A stretch of DNA of 64,000 bases, taken from positions 44,787 to 108,786 of the forward strand of contig CABXUL010000002.1 in NCBI GenBank assembly GCA_902515395.1, in the 5' to 3' direction. Below, piece after piece: positions 1-8,281 of this stretch (positions are counted from its first letter, which is position 1; every line of letters starts with the position of its first letter). The translations under genes and the position numbers were made by a program. The notes beneath the pieces were generated by a model. The model was not told the DNA's origin. It saw only the letters and a list, made by a program, of their open reading frames with translations, and made no database searches. This DNA comes from an uncultured Bacteroidota bacterium (GTDB lineage Bacteria > Bacteroidota > Bacteroidia > Flavobacteriales > Flavobacteriaceae).

Positions 1-361
1 AACGTGAACGACTATCAAATCTTTTTTCTAAAAACTCAGGCATGGTAAAGGCTCCACTTCTAATATAAAAAGGTAAAAATAGCCAACCCAGAAGCAAGAC
101 AATCCAAGCATGTAATTCATAGTGTGCCATTGGAGTTCCAGACTCAAATCCTGTACCTGCTAAACCTACTACATGTTCTGATCCAATATTTGAGGCAAAG
201 ATTGAGGCGCCGATTACAAACCAGCCTACGTTTCTTCCAGCAAGAAAATAATCTTCTGTATTACTATTTTTTTGAATGAAAACCCAAACGGCAACAGCTA
301 TTAAGGCAAGAAAATAAATCCCTAGAACTATCCAGTCCAATTGTTGAAGTACTGATGTCAT
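1..361 (-). CDS. Sodium:solute symporter (SSS/SGLT-like), N-terminal part
   Basis: This is the first 120 codons of a gene that runs off the left edge, read on the minus strand from an ATG at 361. The protein opens with a hydrophobic helix, then shows the N-terminal signature of the sodium/glucose-type SSS family: EDYFLAGRNVGWFVIGAS followed by FASNIGSEHVVGLAG. These residues line the start of the core helices in this family, and the protein should import a sugar or sugar acid with Na+. It diverges from the sugar-acid gene run starting at 502, so the substrate may be linked to that pathway, but this is inference. The family call is firm; the substrate is unknown. Confidence 0.85.
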   Translation of the reverse strand, partial: MTSVLQQLDWIVLGIYFLALIAVAVWVFIQKNSNTEDYFLAGRNVGWFVIGASIFASNIGSEHVVGLAGTGFESGTPMAHYELHAWIVLLLGWLFLPFYIRSGAFTMPEFLEKRFDSRSR

Positions 362-501
362 AATTAATCTAAATATTTAATTGTTTTAAAATTTCCTTCC
401 TAATATAAAACAAATCTTGATGTAAAGTTCTTATTATTCCATATGTGCTAGAAATAGTGCTGTGTTGAATTAATTGTTATATTTAAAAAAATAAAAAAAG
501 C

Positions 502-1863
502 ATGCAAAATTTATCAAGACGTTCATTTTTAAAATCAACAGCTGCTGCCACTTCAGGTCTTTTATTTATCCCTGGTTGCATAAGCAACTCTCCCAATAAC
601 CGATTAAATATTGCCGTAATCGGAGTCGGTGGTCGTGGTAAAGCCAATTGGTCAAAAGTTCCAAGAGAAAACATTATTGCAATGTGTGATGTTGACGATA
701 ATAGAGCTTCGGCTGGTTATAATATGTTTCCCAAAGCCAGAAAATTTAAAGATTTTAGGGTGATGTTCGATAAAATGGCAAAAGATATTGACGCTGTTAT
801 TATTTCTACCCCAGACCATACTCACTTTGCAGCAACCATGATAGCAATGGAGCTGGGAATGCATGTATATGTTGAAAAGCCATTAGCGCATAACATTTGG
901 CAGCTAAGAACACTCAAAAAAGCTGCTAAATATTACAATATTGTTTCCCAAATGGGAAATCAAGGGCATACCACCGATGGTATAAGGTCGATAAAAGAGT
1001 GGTACGAACAAGGCCATTTAGGACAAGTCACGGAGGTGCATGCGTGGCATGGAAAAATAAATTTCGGTCCTGGAAAATATTTTACTATGCCCGATACTTT
1101 TCCTCCACCAATTGATCCAGTTCCTAATTATCTAGATTGGGACCTTTGGCAAGGACCTGCTAAGTTTAAGCCATTTAATTCTACCTATGCACCTAGATCA
1201 TGGAGAGGTTATTATGATTATGGAAATGGACTTCTAGGAGATTGGTCTTGTCATACACTTGACGGACCCTTTTGGGCGTTAGATCTTGGAATGCCTCATA
1301 CTGTAACTGCTGATGTTATTAATCCACGAACCGAACATAATTTTGTAGGTGATCAGTCTGTCGTCACCATGGAGTTCTCTGCAAGAGGAAGTAAAGCACC
1401 AGTAACTCTAAAATGGTATGAAGGTCCCCTTCCAGAGATGATGCCAAACAATAATCCTGATTGGAAAATTAAAAAATTTGATAAGTCGGGGATGATGATG
1501 ATAGGCGATAAAAATACTCTACTTACTGGTTCTAGACCAAATTTTGGTCCTAGACTGGCCATTGAAAACGAAGCTTGGGAAGAATTTAAAAAGTCACCTC
1601 CTGAAAAGACTATTCCTAGAACTCATGAAGAAAATCCTGTCAAAGAGTGGACCGATGCAATTAAAGAAAATACTCTTCCAGGATCTAATTTTGATTATTC
1701 AGCAGATTTAACTGAAATGGCTCTTGTTGGTGTACTTGCTCAACGCTTCGCTACAAAGATTAATTATGATGCTGAAAATATGAAAGTAACGAATCGCTCT
1801 GATCTTGATGATTACATAAAAGAGCCCACTAGAGAAGGATGGTCATTTGGTGAAAATTCATAA
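502..1863 (+). CDS. Exported Gfo/Idh/MocA-family NAD(P)-dependent oxidoreductase
   Basis: A 453-residue oxidoreductase of the glucose-fructose oxidoreductase/inositol dehydrogenase/MocA superfamily. The N-terminus has a twin-arginine motif (SRRSFLKS, residues 5-12), then a hydrophobic stretch ending in a lipobox-like LLFIPGC, so it is probably exported folded with its cofactor and may be lipidated. The Rossmann loop is VIGVGGRG (near residue 40), and the EKP motif of the family is in VYVEKPLAHN. The substrate is not evident; such proteins act on sugars or sugar derivatives. A weak Bacteroidota -7 box (TATATTTA, 478-485) precedes it. It heads the gene run that includes the fucose enzymes and overlaps the next gene by 17 bp. 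Confidence 0.88.
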   Translation: MQNLSRRSFLKSTAAATSGLLFIPGCISNSPNNRLNIAVIGVGGRGKANWSKVPRENIIAMCDVDDNRASAGYNMFPKARKFKDFRVMFDKMAKDIDAVIISTPDHTHFAATMIAMELGMHVYVEKPLAHNIWQLRTLKKAAKYYNIVSQMGNQGHTTDGIRSIKEWYEQGHLGQVTEVHAWHGKINFGPGKYFTMPDTFPPPIDPVPNYLDWDLWQGPAKFKPFNSTYAPRSWRGYYDYGNGLLGDWSCHTLDGPFWALDLGMPHTVTADVINPRTEHNFVGDQSVVTMEFSARGSKAPVTLKWYEGPLPEMMPNNNPDWKIKKFDKSGMMMIGDKNTLLTGSRPNFGPRLAIENEAWEEFKKSPPEKTIPRTHEENPVKEWTDAIKENTLPGSNFDYSADLTEMALVGVLAQRFATKINYDAENMKVTNRSDLDDYIKEPTREGWSFGENS

Positions 1864-2443
1864 AGCCAATCCCTTGATAAGAATATTTTTAACATTACTC
1901 ATTTGCTCCAAATTAGTTATGGCTCAAACTGAAATGCAGCCCTACAAAATCATCGAAAATATTGCTGATAGTGAAATAAGATATTATCCAGCGGTTATGA
2001 TGGCTAAACATAAATCTAAAAATCCTGGGGCAGGGTTTGGAAAGCTTTTTAACTATATTTCAGGAAACAATAATACAGAAACTAAAATTGCAATGACTAC
2101 TCCAGTCCATATTAAAAAAAGTCAAGCTGAAAATTCCATGTCATTTGTTTTGCCTAAAAAATTTAATATTGATAATGCTCCTTTACCAAACGATAATTCT
2201 TTAGAAGTTGTTGAGGGAGATAGTGGATATTTTGCCGCTATTAAATATTCAGGTTACACCAATGAATCAAAAGAAAAAGTATTTATTAAAAAATTGCAAA
2301 TTATTTTGAAAGAGGCTGAAATAAAGGTCTCTGGTGAGCCAGTAATATTAGTATACAATAGCCCTTATAAGTTAATTAATAGAAGAAACGAAATTATAAT
2401 TCCAGTAATTTATAATAGTTCTAATAATAATGAAGGATTGTAA
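1847..2443 (+). CDS. SOUL family heme-binding protein, exported
   Basis: A protein of about 198 residues. It has a cleavable signal peptide (hydrophobic LIRIFLTLLICSKLVMA, then Q) and a SOUL domain, recognised by EIRYYPAVMMAKHK, GFGKLFNYISGNN and the IAMTTPVHI motif near its centre. SOUL proteins bind heme or related tetrapyrroles. No in-frame ATG lies near the start, so translation probably begins at TTG 1847 or GTG 1850, behind a purine-rich AGAAGGA at 1833-1839. The gene overlaps its upstream neighbour by 17 bp and its downstream neighbour, the fuconate dehydratase, by 14 bp, which suggests translational coupling. Its role in a sugar operon is not understood. Confidence 0.85.
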   Translation: MVKIHKANPLIRIFLTLLICSKLVMAQTEMQPYKIIENIADSEIRYYPAVMMAKHKSKNPGAGFGKLFNYISGNNNTETKIAMTTPVHIKKSQAENSMSFVLPKKFNIDNAPLPNDNSLEVVEGDSGYFAAIKYSGYTNESKEKVFIKKLQIILKEAEIKVSGEPVILVYNSPYKLINRRNEIIIPVIYNSSNNNEGL

Positions 2444-3749
2444 AATTACAAGTTTAGAAATCAGAGATATTCGTTTTCCTACTAGTGATAATTTAGATGG
2501 ATCAGACGCCATGAATCCAGATCCAGATTACTCAGCTGCATATGTTATATTAAAAACTGATCATCCAAGAAAACTTGAAGGACACGGGCTCACTTTTACA
2601 ATTGGTCGTGGGAACGAAATTTGTGTTAAAGCAATTGAATCTCTATCATACTTATTAATTGGTAAATCAATAAGTGATTTTACCAATGATATGGGACAAT
2701 TTTGGAAAACCATAACCGGGGACAGTCAACTAAGATGGCTGGGGCCTGAGAAAGGAGTAATTCACCTGGCTACTGGCGCACTAGTTAATGCTGTCTGGGA
2801 TCTTTACGGGAAATTAGAGCAAAAACCATTATGGCAGCTTATATCGGAGATGACCCCTGAACAACTTGTTAAGTGTATTGACTTTACCTACATAACCGAT
2901 GCTATTACTGAAAAAGAGGCATTGGATCTTTTAAAAGAAAAAGAGATCGGAAAAGAAGAACGCATCAACTATTTGCTTAAAAATGGCTATCCAGCCTATA
3001 CAACCTCCGCCGGGTGGTTGGGTTATTCAGATGAAAAAATAAGAAGGCTTTGTAGAGAGGCGAAAAAAGAGGGGTTTAGCCATATCAAAATGAAAGTAGG
3101 GTCAGATCTTCAAGATGATATTAGAAGAAGTAGGATTATTCGAGAAGAAATTGGATTTGATTTAAAGTTAATGATGGATGCAAACCAAAAATGGGATGTA
3201 AATGAAGCCATTGAAAACATGAAACATTTATCTAGATTTAGACCTTGGTGGATCGAAGAGCCAACATCTCCAGATGATGTATTGGGACATCAGAAAATTG
3301 CTAGATCCGTTCATCCTATTTATGTAGCTACGGGGGAACACTGCCAAAATAGAGTTGTATTTAAGCAATTAATGCAGGCGGGAGCAATTGGGATATGCCA
3401 AATTGATAGCTGCCGAGTCGGTGGAGTTAATGAAATACTCGCTATTTTATTAATGGCAGCAAAATTCAATATTCCTGTTTGTCCGCATGCTGGTGGTGTT
3501 GGACTCTGTGAGCACGTCCAGCATCTTTCGATGATTGACTATATTTCTATTAGTGGATCAATGGAAAATCGAATAATCGAATATGTAGATCATTTACATG
3601 AACACTTCGTTGATCCAGTTGTAATTCAAAACGGTAATTATATGCCTCCAAAAATTCCTGGATACAGTATTGAAATGAAAAAAAAATCAATTGATGAATT
3701 CGATTTTCAAACAGGGCCTATATGGTTTAAAAGAAAATCAAAATCTTAA
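2430..3749 (+). CDS. L-fuconate dehydratase (enolase superfamily)
   Basis: A 439-residue enolase-superfamily enzyme that should dehydrate L-fuconate to 2-keto-3-deoxy-L-fuconate in the cytoplasm. The N-terminal cap carries the fuconate dehydratase pattern (TSDNLDGSDAMNPDPDYSAA, then EGHGLTFTIGRGNE). In the barrel, K220-x-K222 (HIKMKVG), metal ligands D250 (MMDAN), E276 (WIEEP) and E303 (TGEH) and base H353 (CPHAGG) are all present. They lie two residues beyond the positions I recall for the characterised Xanthomonas enzyme. Length matches the family. It overlaps the SOUL gene by 14 bp and belongs to the oxidative fucose pathway with the downstream genes. Confidence 0.95.
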   Translation: MKDCKITSLEIRDIRFPTSDNLDGSDAMNPDPDYSAAYVILKTDHPRKLEGHGLTFTIGRGNEICVKAIESLSYLLIGKSISDFTNDMGQFWKTITGDSQLRWLGPEKGVIHLATGALVNAVWDLYGKLEQKPLWQLISEMTPEQLVKCIDFTYITDAITEKEALDLLKEKEIGKEERINYLLKNGYPAYTTSAGWLGYSDEKIRRLCREAKKEGFSHIKMKVGSDLQDDIRRSRIIREEIGFDLKLMMDANQKWDVNEAIENMKHLSRFRPWWIEEPTSPDDVLGHQKIARSVHPIYVATGEHCQNRVVFKQLMQAGAIGICQIDSCRVGGVNEILAILLMAAKFNIPVCPHAGGVGLCEHVQHLSMIDYISISGSMENRIIEYVDHLHEHFVDPVVIQNGNYMPPKIPGYSIEMKKKSIDEFDFQTGPIWFKRKSKS

Positions 3750-3759
3750 AATTAAGATT

Positions 3760-4908
3760 ATGAAAAAAATTCTATTATTTATATTTTTTTCTCAACTTAC
3801 GATTAGTCAAAACCAATGGATGTCCAAGTCAATTTCTGAAGAGCCAATATTTGAGACAAAACAACTTTTCTTTGGAGAAAGAATGCCAAATATAGTAGTT
3901 TCAACTGATGGTTCAATCATTGCTAGCTTTGGTAAAACAAAATTTATGGTAAGAAGAAGTGAGGATGGAGGAAATACATGGGGTCCAACAATTAAGGTTG
4001 CTGACGGAATTCATGGAGGTGGTTTAACAGTTGATGAAAAAAGTGGAGATATTATTGCTTTTATTGAACAGGAGCACCCTCCCTCAAAGCTAATAACATA
4101 TAGAAGTAGAGACAATGGGAAATCATGGAAATTTAGTCAAATTAAAATTTTACCTGATAAAAATGGTAAAATTCCCTCAATGCACATGAATGAACATGGA
4201 ATTACATTACTGAGGGGAAAATACAGGGGAAGGTTAATTAGGCCCACAAGGTATTACAATGCTAAAAATAGCTCTGAGAGAAAATTAATGTATAAATCAA
4301 AAAAAATGTGGGAAGGTCAATTCTCCAATGCAATTTATAGTGATGATGGAGGCCACAATTGGTCAACAAGTAATCCATTTCCAGCAAATGGAACAGGAGA
4401 AGCAGCCATTGTTGAATTAAATGATGGCTCTCTTTATTATAATTCTCGCAGACATTTTTATAATGATGGAAATAATCATAGAATGAGACTAATTGCTTCT
4501 AGCACTGATGGAGGACAAACATGGGATGACATATATATAAGTGATGAATTACCAGATGGTCCAAAAAATTTAGATTACGGTTTAATGGCAGGCCTAGACC
4601 GATTGCCATACAACGAACAGGATATTCTAATTTTCAGTAATGTAGATTCAAAAAAGGAAAGAGAAAATGGAATGATTTGGATGAGTTTTGATAGCGGAAA
4701 AACATGGCCATTAAAAAAATCGATTGATCAGGGGAGATTTAAATACTCATCTCTGGCAATTGGGAGAGAAAATACACCTAGTGAGGGTTTTATATATTTA
4801 CTTTATGAATTTGGCGATTTTCAAAATGATTATGCTGGGGCTAAAATTGCAAAATTTAATTTGTCCTGGTTGTTTCACGGAAAAGATATTGATCAATACC
4901 TTAAATAA
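3760..4908 (+). CDS. Secreted sialidase-like (BNR/Asp-box) protein
   Basis: A 382-residue exported protein. I chose ATG 3760 because it starts a clean signal peptide (MKKILLFIFFSQLTIS, then Q); a longer frame reaches back into the preceding gene and is unlikely. Five Asp-box motifs mark a sialidase-type six-bladed propeller: SEDGGNTW, SRDNGKSW, SDDGGHNW, STDGGQTW and SFDSGKTW. An early RMPN resembles the R-I-P arginine motif of sialidases. True sialidase activity is not implied, as many marine homologues have unknown substrates. Its place between fucose-pathway genes suggests a glycosidase releasing an acidic or deoxy sugar in the periplasm; that is inference. Confidence 0.8.
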   Translation: MKKILLFIFFSQLTISQNQWMSKSISEEPIFETKQLFFGERMPNIVVSTDGSIIASFGKTKFMVRRSEDGGNTWGPTIKVADGIHGGGLTVDEKSGDIIAFIEQEHPPSKLITYRSRDNGKSWKFSQIKILPDKNGKIPSMHMNEHGITLLRGKYRGRLIRPTRYYNAKNSSERKLMYKSKKMWEGQFSNAIYSDDGGHNWSTSNPFPANGTGEAAIVELNDGSLYYNSRRHFYNDGNNHRMRLIASSTDGGQTWDDIYISDELPDGPKNLDYGLMAGLDRLPYNEQDILIFSNVDSKKERENGMIWMSFDSGKTWPLKKSIDQGRFKYSSLAIGRENTPSEGFIYLLYEFGDFQNDYAGAKIAKFNLSWLFHGKDIDQYLK

Positions 4909-4913
4909 TTGTA

Positions 4914-5660
4914 ATGAAATTCGATTTAAGTAATAAAAATGCTTTGGTAACTGGTGGAAGTAGTGGAATAGGTAAGGCCATTGCAGAAACACTTAAAAGT
5001 CAAGGAGCAAATGTATATGTTATCGATTTGAATGAAATTGAATCGAATACTTCACAAGGAATTAATACTATCAAAACTGACATAACCAGTTTAAATAATT
5101 TAAAAGACGTTTTAAAAAAAGTTCCTGATAGGATTGATTTGTTGATTAACAATGCTGGAGTTGGATTGGTTGGAAATATAGAAAACACTGAAGAAGAAGA
5201 TTTTGATCGTCTATATAAAGTAAATGTGAAGGGAGTTTATAACTGTATCAAAACTTTTATACCAAATATGAAAGCCAATGGAGGAGCAATTATAAATATG
5301 GCATCGATTGTATCGCATGTAGCGGTCAATAATCGATTTGCCTACACAATGACAAAAGGGGCAGTTCATGCAATGACCTTTTCTATTGCTAAAGACTACA
5401 TTCATGAGGGTATTCGTTGTAATAGCGTTTCACCAGCAAGGGTACATACCCCATTTGTAGATGAGTATCTAAGTAAAAATTATCCTGGTAAAGAAAAGGA
5501 AATGTTTAAAAATCTTTCTAAAACCCAACCTCTTGGCAGAATGGGTAAACCAGAGGAAATTGCAAACTTAGTTTTATATTTATGTAGCGACGAGGCGTCA
5601 TTTATAACTGGATCAGACTTCTCAATTGATGGTGGATTCGTAAAATTAAATGGAAATTAA
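4914..5660 (+). CDS. SDR oxidoreductase, candidate 2-keto-3-deoxy-L-fuconate dehydrogenase
   Basis: A 248-residue classical short-chain dehydrogenase. It shows TGGSSGIG at the NAD(P) site, an acidic end to strand 2 (VIDLN) that favours NAD, NNAG, an active-site Y144-TMT-K148, and the usual C-terminal SFITGSDFSIDGG. Beside fuconate dehydratase and the diketo-acid hydrolase, the fitting reaction is oxidation of 2-keto-3-deoxy-L-fuconate to the 2,4-diketo acid. The other SDR of the cluster (7403-8188) looks more like L-fucose dehydrogenase, but the two roles could be swapped. The gene lies 5 bp after its upstream neighbour and 12 bp before the next. Confidence 0.8.
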   Translation: MKFDLSNKNALVTGGSSGIGKAIAETLKSQGANVYVIDLNEIESNTSQGINTIKTDITSLNNLKDVLKKVPDRIDLLINNAGVGLVGNIENTEEEDFDRLYKVNVKGVYNCIKTFIPNMKANGGAIINMASIVSHVAVNNRFAYTMTKGAVHAMTFSIAKDYIHEGIRCNSVSPARVHTPFVDEYLSKNYPGKEKEMFKNLSKTQPLGRMGKPEEIANLVLYLCSDEASFITGSDFSIDGGFVKLNGN

Positions 5661-5672
5661 CAAATATGGCTT

Positions 5673-6527
5673 ATGAAATTAATTAGATTTGGTAGAAATG
5701 GACAAGAAAAACCTGGTTTAGAATTAGCTGATGGATCGAGGATAGACGTTTCCGCTTTTGAAGAGGATTACAATGAGCTTTTTTTTGGATCAGATGGTAT
5801 AAATAGACTCGCTGAGTGGCTTGACCATAATCAGACACAATGCCCAAAAATAGGTGAGGATATTCGCCTAGGGCCTCCCATTGTTAGGCCTTCAAAAATT
5901 GTTTGCGTTGGATTAAATTATGCAAAACACGCTAAGGAAAGTGGAATGGAAGTGCCAAGTGAACCAGTACTTTTCTTTAAAGCAAGTTCAGCAATTGTAG
6001 GACCCAACGACGATGTCATCTTGCCTAAAAACAGTCAAAAATCAGATTGGGAGGTAGAGTTAGCAATTGTAATTGGTGAAAGAGCCTCCTACGTTTCAGT
6101 GGGAGAGGCAATGAAGCACGTTGCAGGGTATGTACTTCACAACGATATTAGTGAGCGTGAATATCAATTAGAACGATTAGGACAATGGGTCAAGGGTAAG
6201 AGTTGTGATACTTTTGCTCCTTTAGGACCATTTGTGGCTACAACTGATGAAATACAAAATCCACATAATCTGAGACTTTGGTTAAAGCTCAATGGAAAAA
6301 CAATGCAAGACAGCAATACTTCGGATTTGATTTTTAGTATTCCAAAACTAGTAAGTTACATTAGTGAATTTATGACATTGCTACCTGGTGATGTAATTTC
6401 GACAGGAACACCGTTTGGAGTAGGTCTTGGGCTTGACCCGCAAAAGTACCTTAAAGATGGAGATATAATGGAATTAGGAATTGATGGGCTCGGAGTTTCC
6501 AAACAATCCGTTAAAGGATTTAAATAA
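5673..6527 (+). CDS. Fumarylacetoacetate hydrolase family, 2,4-diketo-3-deoxy-L-fuconate hydrolase
   Basis: A 284-residue FAH-fold hydrolase. The N-terminal small domain reads MKLIRFGRNGQEKPGL. The catalytic domain begins at PSKIVCVGLNYAKHAKE and contains the acidic metal-ligand strand DWEVELAIVIGE, the KGKSCDTFAPLGPF loop and the terminal STGTPFGVG. FAH enzymes split C-C bonds of diketo acids with a divalent metal. In this cluster the expected products are pyruvate and L-lactate, the last step of the non-phosphorylative fucose route. Length and motifs are normal. The assignment to the diketo-fuconate substrate rests on neighbours. Confidence 0.88.
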   Translation: MKLIRFGRNGQEKPGLELADGSRIDVSAFEEDYNELFFGSDGINRLAEWLDHNQTQCPKIGEDIRLGPPIVRPSKIVCVGLNYAKHAKESGMEVPSEPVLFFKASSAIVGPNDDVILPKNSQKSDWEVELAIVIGERASYVSVGEAMKHVAGYVLHNDISEREYQLERLGQWVKGKSCDTFAPLGPFVATTDEIQNPHNLRLWLKLNGKTMQDSNTSDLIFSIPKLVSYISEFMTLLPGDVISTGTPFGVGLGLDPQKYLKDGDIMELGIDGLGVSKQSVKGFK

Positions 6528-6571
6528 TATAAAATAGAAGATGAGAATCAAACTATTTCCAAAATTGAATT

Positions 6572-7396
6572 GTGAGAATTGATTCCCATCAGCATTTTTG
6601 GGAGTTCGATCCTATTCGAGATTCATGGATAAATAATTCCATGACTAAAATTAGAAAGGATTTTTTACCAGAGGACCTAATTGGTGTTTTAGCTAACAAT
6701 AAAATTGATGGCTGCATTGCTATTCAAGCTGATCAGTCAACACAGGAGACCAAATTTCTTTTAGATCATGCAGCTAAAAATAGTTTTATAAAAGGTGTTG
6801 TAGGATGGGTTGATCTATGTGACGGGAATGTAAAACATACTCTTGAGTACTATACTAAAAATCCACTTTTTAAAGGAGTTAGACATATCGTACAGGCTGA
6901 GCCAAAGGGGTTTATGCTTAAAGAAAATTTTCAAAATGGCATTAGTAAGCTTAAGGATTTCAATCTAACCTATGATATTTTAATCTATCCTAAACAGTTA
7001 AAAGAAGCCATTGAATTAGTGAAAAAAAATCCAGATCAAGACTTTGTTTTAGATCATATTGCTAAGCCTTTAATTAAGAATAAAGAAATTGCTGACTGGT
7101 CTAAGGGAATTTTAGAGATCGGTGGTTTTAAAAATGTTTATTGTAAATTGTCAGGACTAGTTACGGAAGCGGATTGGAAAAATTGGAGTAAATCAGATTT
7201 TAAAGACTATTTAGAATTGGTTTTAAACGCTTTTGGAATTGATCGATTGATGTTTGGATCTGATTGGCCAGTATGTCTATTGGCTGCAAATTATAGTCAG
7301 GTATTAAGTATTATTGAAAACTTTATAGAACCCCTATCAAGTGAGGAAAAAAGAAAAATAATGGGAGGTAATACCTGCGAGTTTTATAGGATCTAA
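6572..7396 (+). CDS. Amidohydrolase family, L-fuconolactonase
   Basis: A 274-residue member of the amidohydrolase-2 family (COG3618). The N-terminal metal-site motif is RIDSHQHFWEF, followed by GCIAIQADQS, the mid-barrel DHIAKP and the C-terminal MFGSDWPV. The predicted reaction is hydrolysis of L-fucono-lactone to L-fuconate, joining the dehydrogenase to the dehydratase. The start is GTG at 6572, because the family begins right at this HQHFW segment and no in-frame ATG lies upstream. The ATG at 6541 is in another frame and stops after 13 codons. It lies 6 bp before the next dehydrogenase gene, consistent with one transcript. Confidence 0.88.
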   Translation: MRIDSHQHFWEFDPIRDSWINNSMTKIRKDFLPEDLIGVLANNKIDGCIAIQADQSTQETKFLLDHAAKNSFIKGVVGWVDLCDGNVKHTLEYYTKNPLFKGVRHIVQAEPKGFMLKENFQNGISKLKDFNLTYDILIYPKQLKEAIELVKKNPDQDFVLDHIAKPLIKNKEIADWSKGILEIGGFKNVYCKLSGLVTEADWKNWSKSDFKDYLELVLNAFGIDRLMFGSDWPVCLLAANYSQVLSIIENFIEPLSSEEKRKIMGGNTCEFYRI

Positions 7397-7402
7397 TTAA
7401 AT

Positions 7403-8188
7403 ATGGATTTAAATTTAAAAGATAAAGTAGTTATAGTCACTGGAGGATCAAAAGGTATTGGTTATGCCATAAGTCGTGTCATAGCAGCTGAAGGAGGTAT
7501 CCCATTTATTGTTAGTAGAAATGAAAAAAGTATTTTAGAAACCGTTAAAGAAATCAGTGAAAAAGGTGGTAAATGTTCCTTTGCTGTTGCAGAACTAACA
7601 GATCCAGACCAATGTAAAGCATCAGTTCAAAAGGCAATTAGTGAATTCGGAACAATTCATGGCTTGGTAAATAATGCTGGAGTAAATGATAGTATTGGTC
7701 TAGAAAATGGAGATGAGGATACATTTATTTTATCACTAAAAAAAAATGTAGTCCATTTTTTTGTTATGGCTCAAGCTTGTCTTCCCTATTTGAAAAAGAA
7801 CAAAGGAGCTATAGTAAATATTGGCTCAAAGGTTTCATTGACCGGTCAAGGTGGAACCTCTGCTTATGCAGCAGCATGTGGAGGAAGAAATGCACTGACT
7901 CGAGAGTGGGCAGTTGAATTACTTCCCCACTCTATTCGCGTAAATGGAATAATTGTGGCGGAAAGCTATACCCCACTATATGAAAAATGGATAAATACTT
8001 TCCCTAATCCTAAGGAAAAACTCAATCAAATTGAAAAAAAAATACCATTGGAAAACCGAATGACTACTCCCGAGGAAATAGCTAATACTGTTGCATTTTT
8101 ACTATCTGATAAATCGAGTCACACCACTGGTGAACTTATTTTTATAGATGGTGGATATACTCATTTAGATAGGGCAATTTCAAAATAA
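7403..8188 (+). CDS. SDR oxidoreductase, candidate L-fucose dehydrogenase, with Cys in place of the catalytic Lys
   Basis: A 261-residue classical SDR. It begins MDLNLKDKVVIVTGGSKGIG, like the L-fucose dehydrogenase group, and has VNNAG, S142 (NIGSKVS) and Y155. The normal YxxxK is altered: the segment reads SAYAAACGGRNALTREW, so position 159 is Cys (TGT at 7877-7879) instead of Lys. The rest, including the C-terminal TTGELIFIDGG, is intact, and no frameshift is seen. Either proton relay works differently here or the enzyme has another role. The expected reaction, L-fucose to L-fucono-lactone with NAD(P)+, is inferred from neighbours and resemblance. Confidence 0.8.
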   Translation: MDLNLKDKVVIVTGGSKGIGYAISRVIAAEGGIPFIVSRNEKSILETVKEISEKGGKCSFAVAELTDPDQCKASVQKAISEFGTIHGLVNNAGVNDSIGLENGDEDTFILSLKKNVVHFFVMAQACLPYLKKNKGAIVNIGSKVSLTGQGGTSAYAAACGGRNALTREWAVELLPHSIRVNGIIVAESYTPLYEKWINTFPNPKEKLNQIEKKIPLENRMTTPEEIANTVAFLLSDKSSHTTGELIFIDGGYTHLDRAISK

Positions 8189-8281
8189 GATGTTAAAAAA
8201 TATAATAAAAAATAGTTTGTATTCTCACCAACAATAAATTAAAATTATATTTCCAAATTGAATAATAAATAAAATTAACAA

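Noticed and set aside
3691..3759. Upstream extension of the sialidase-like gene
   Set aside because: It runs inside the fuconate dehydratase gene and would bury the signal peptide.
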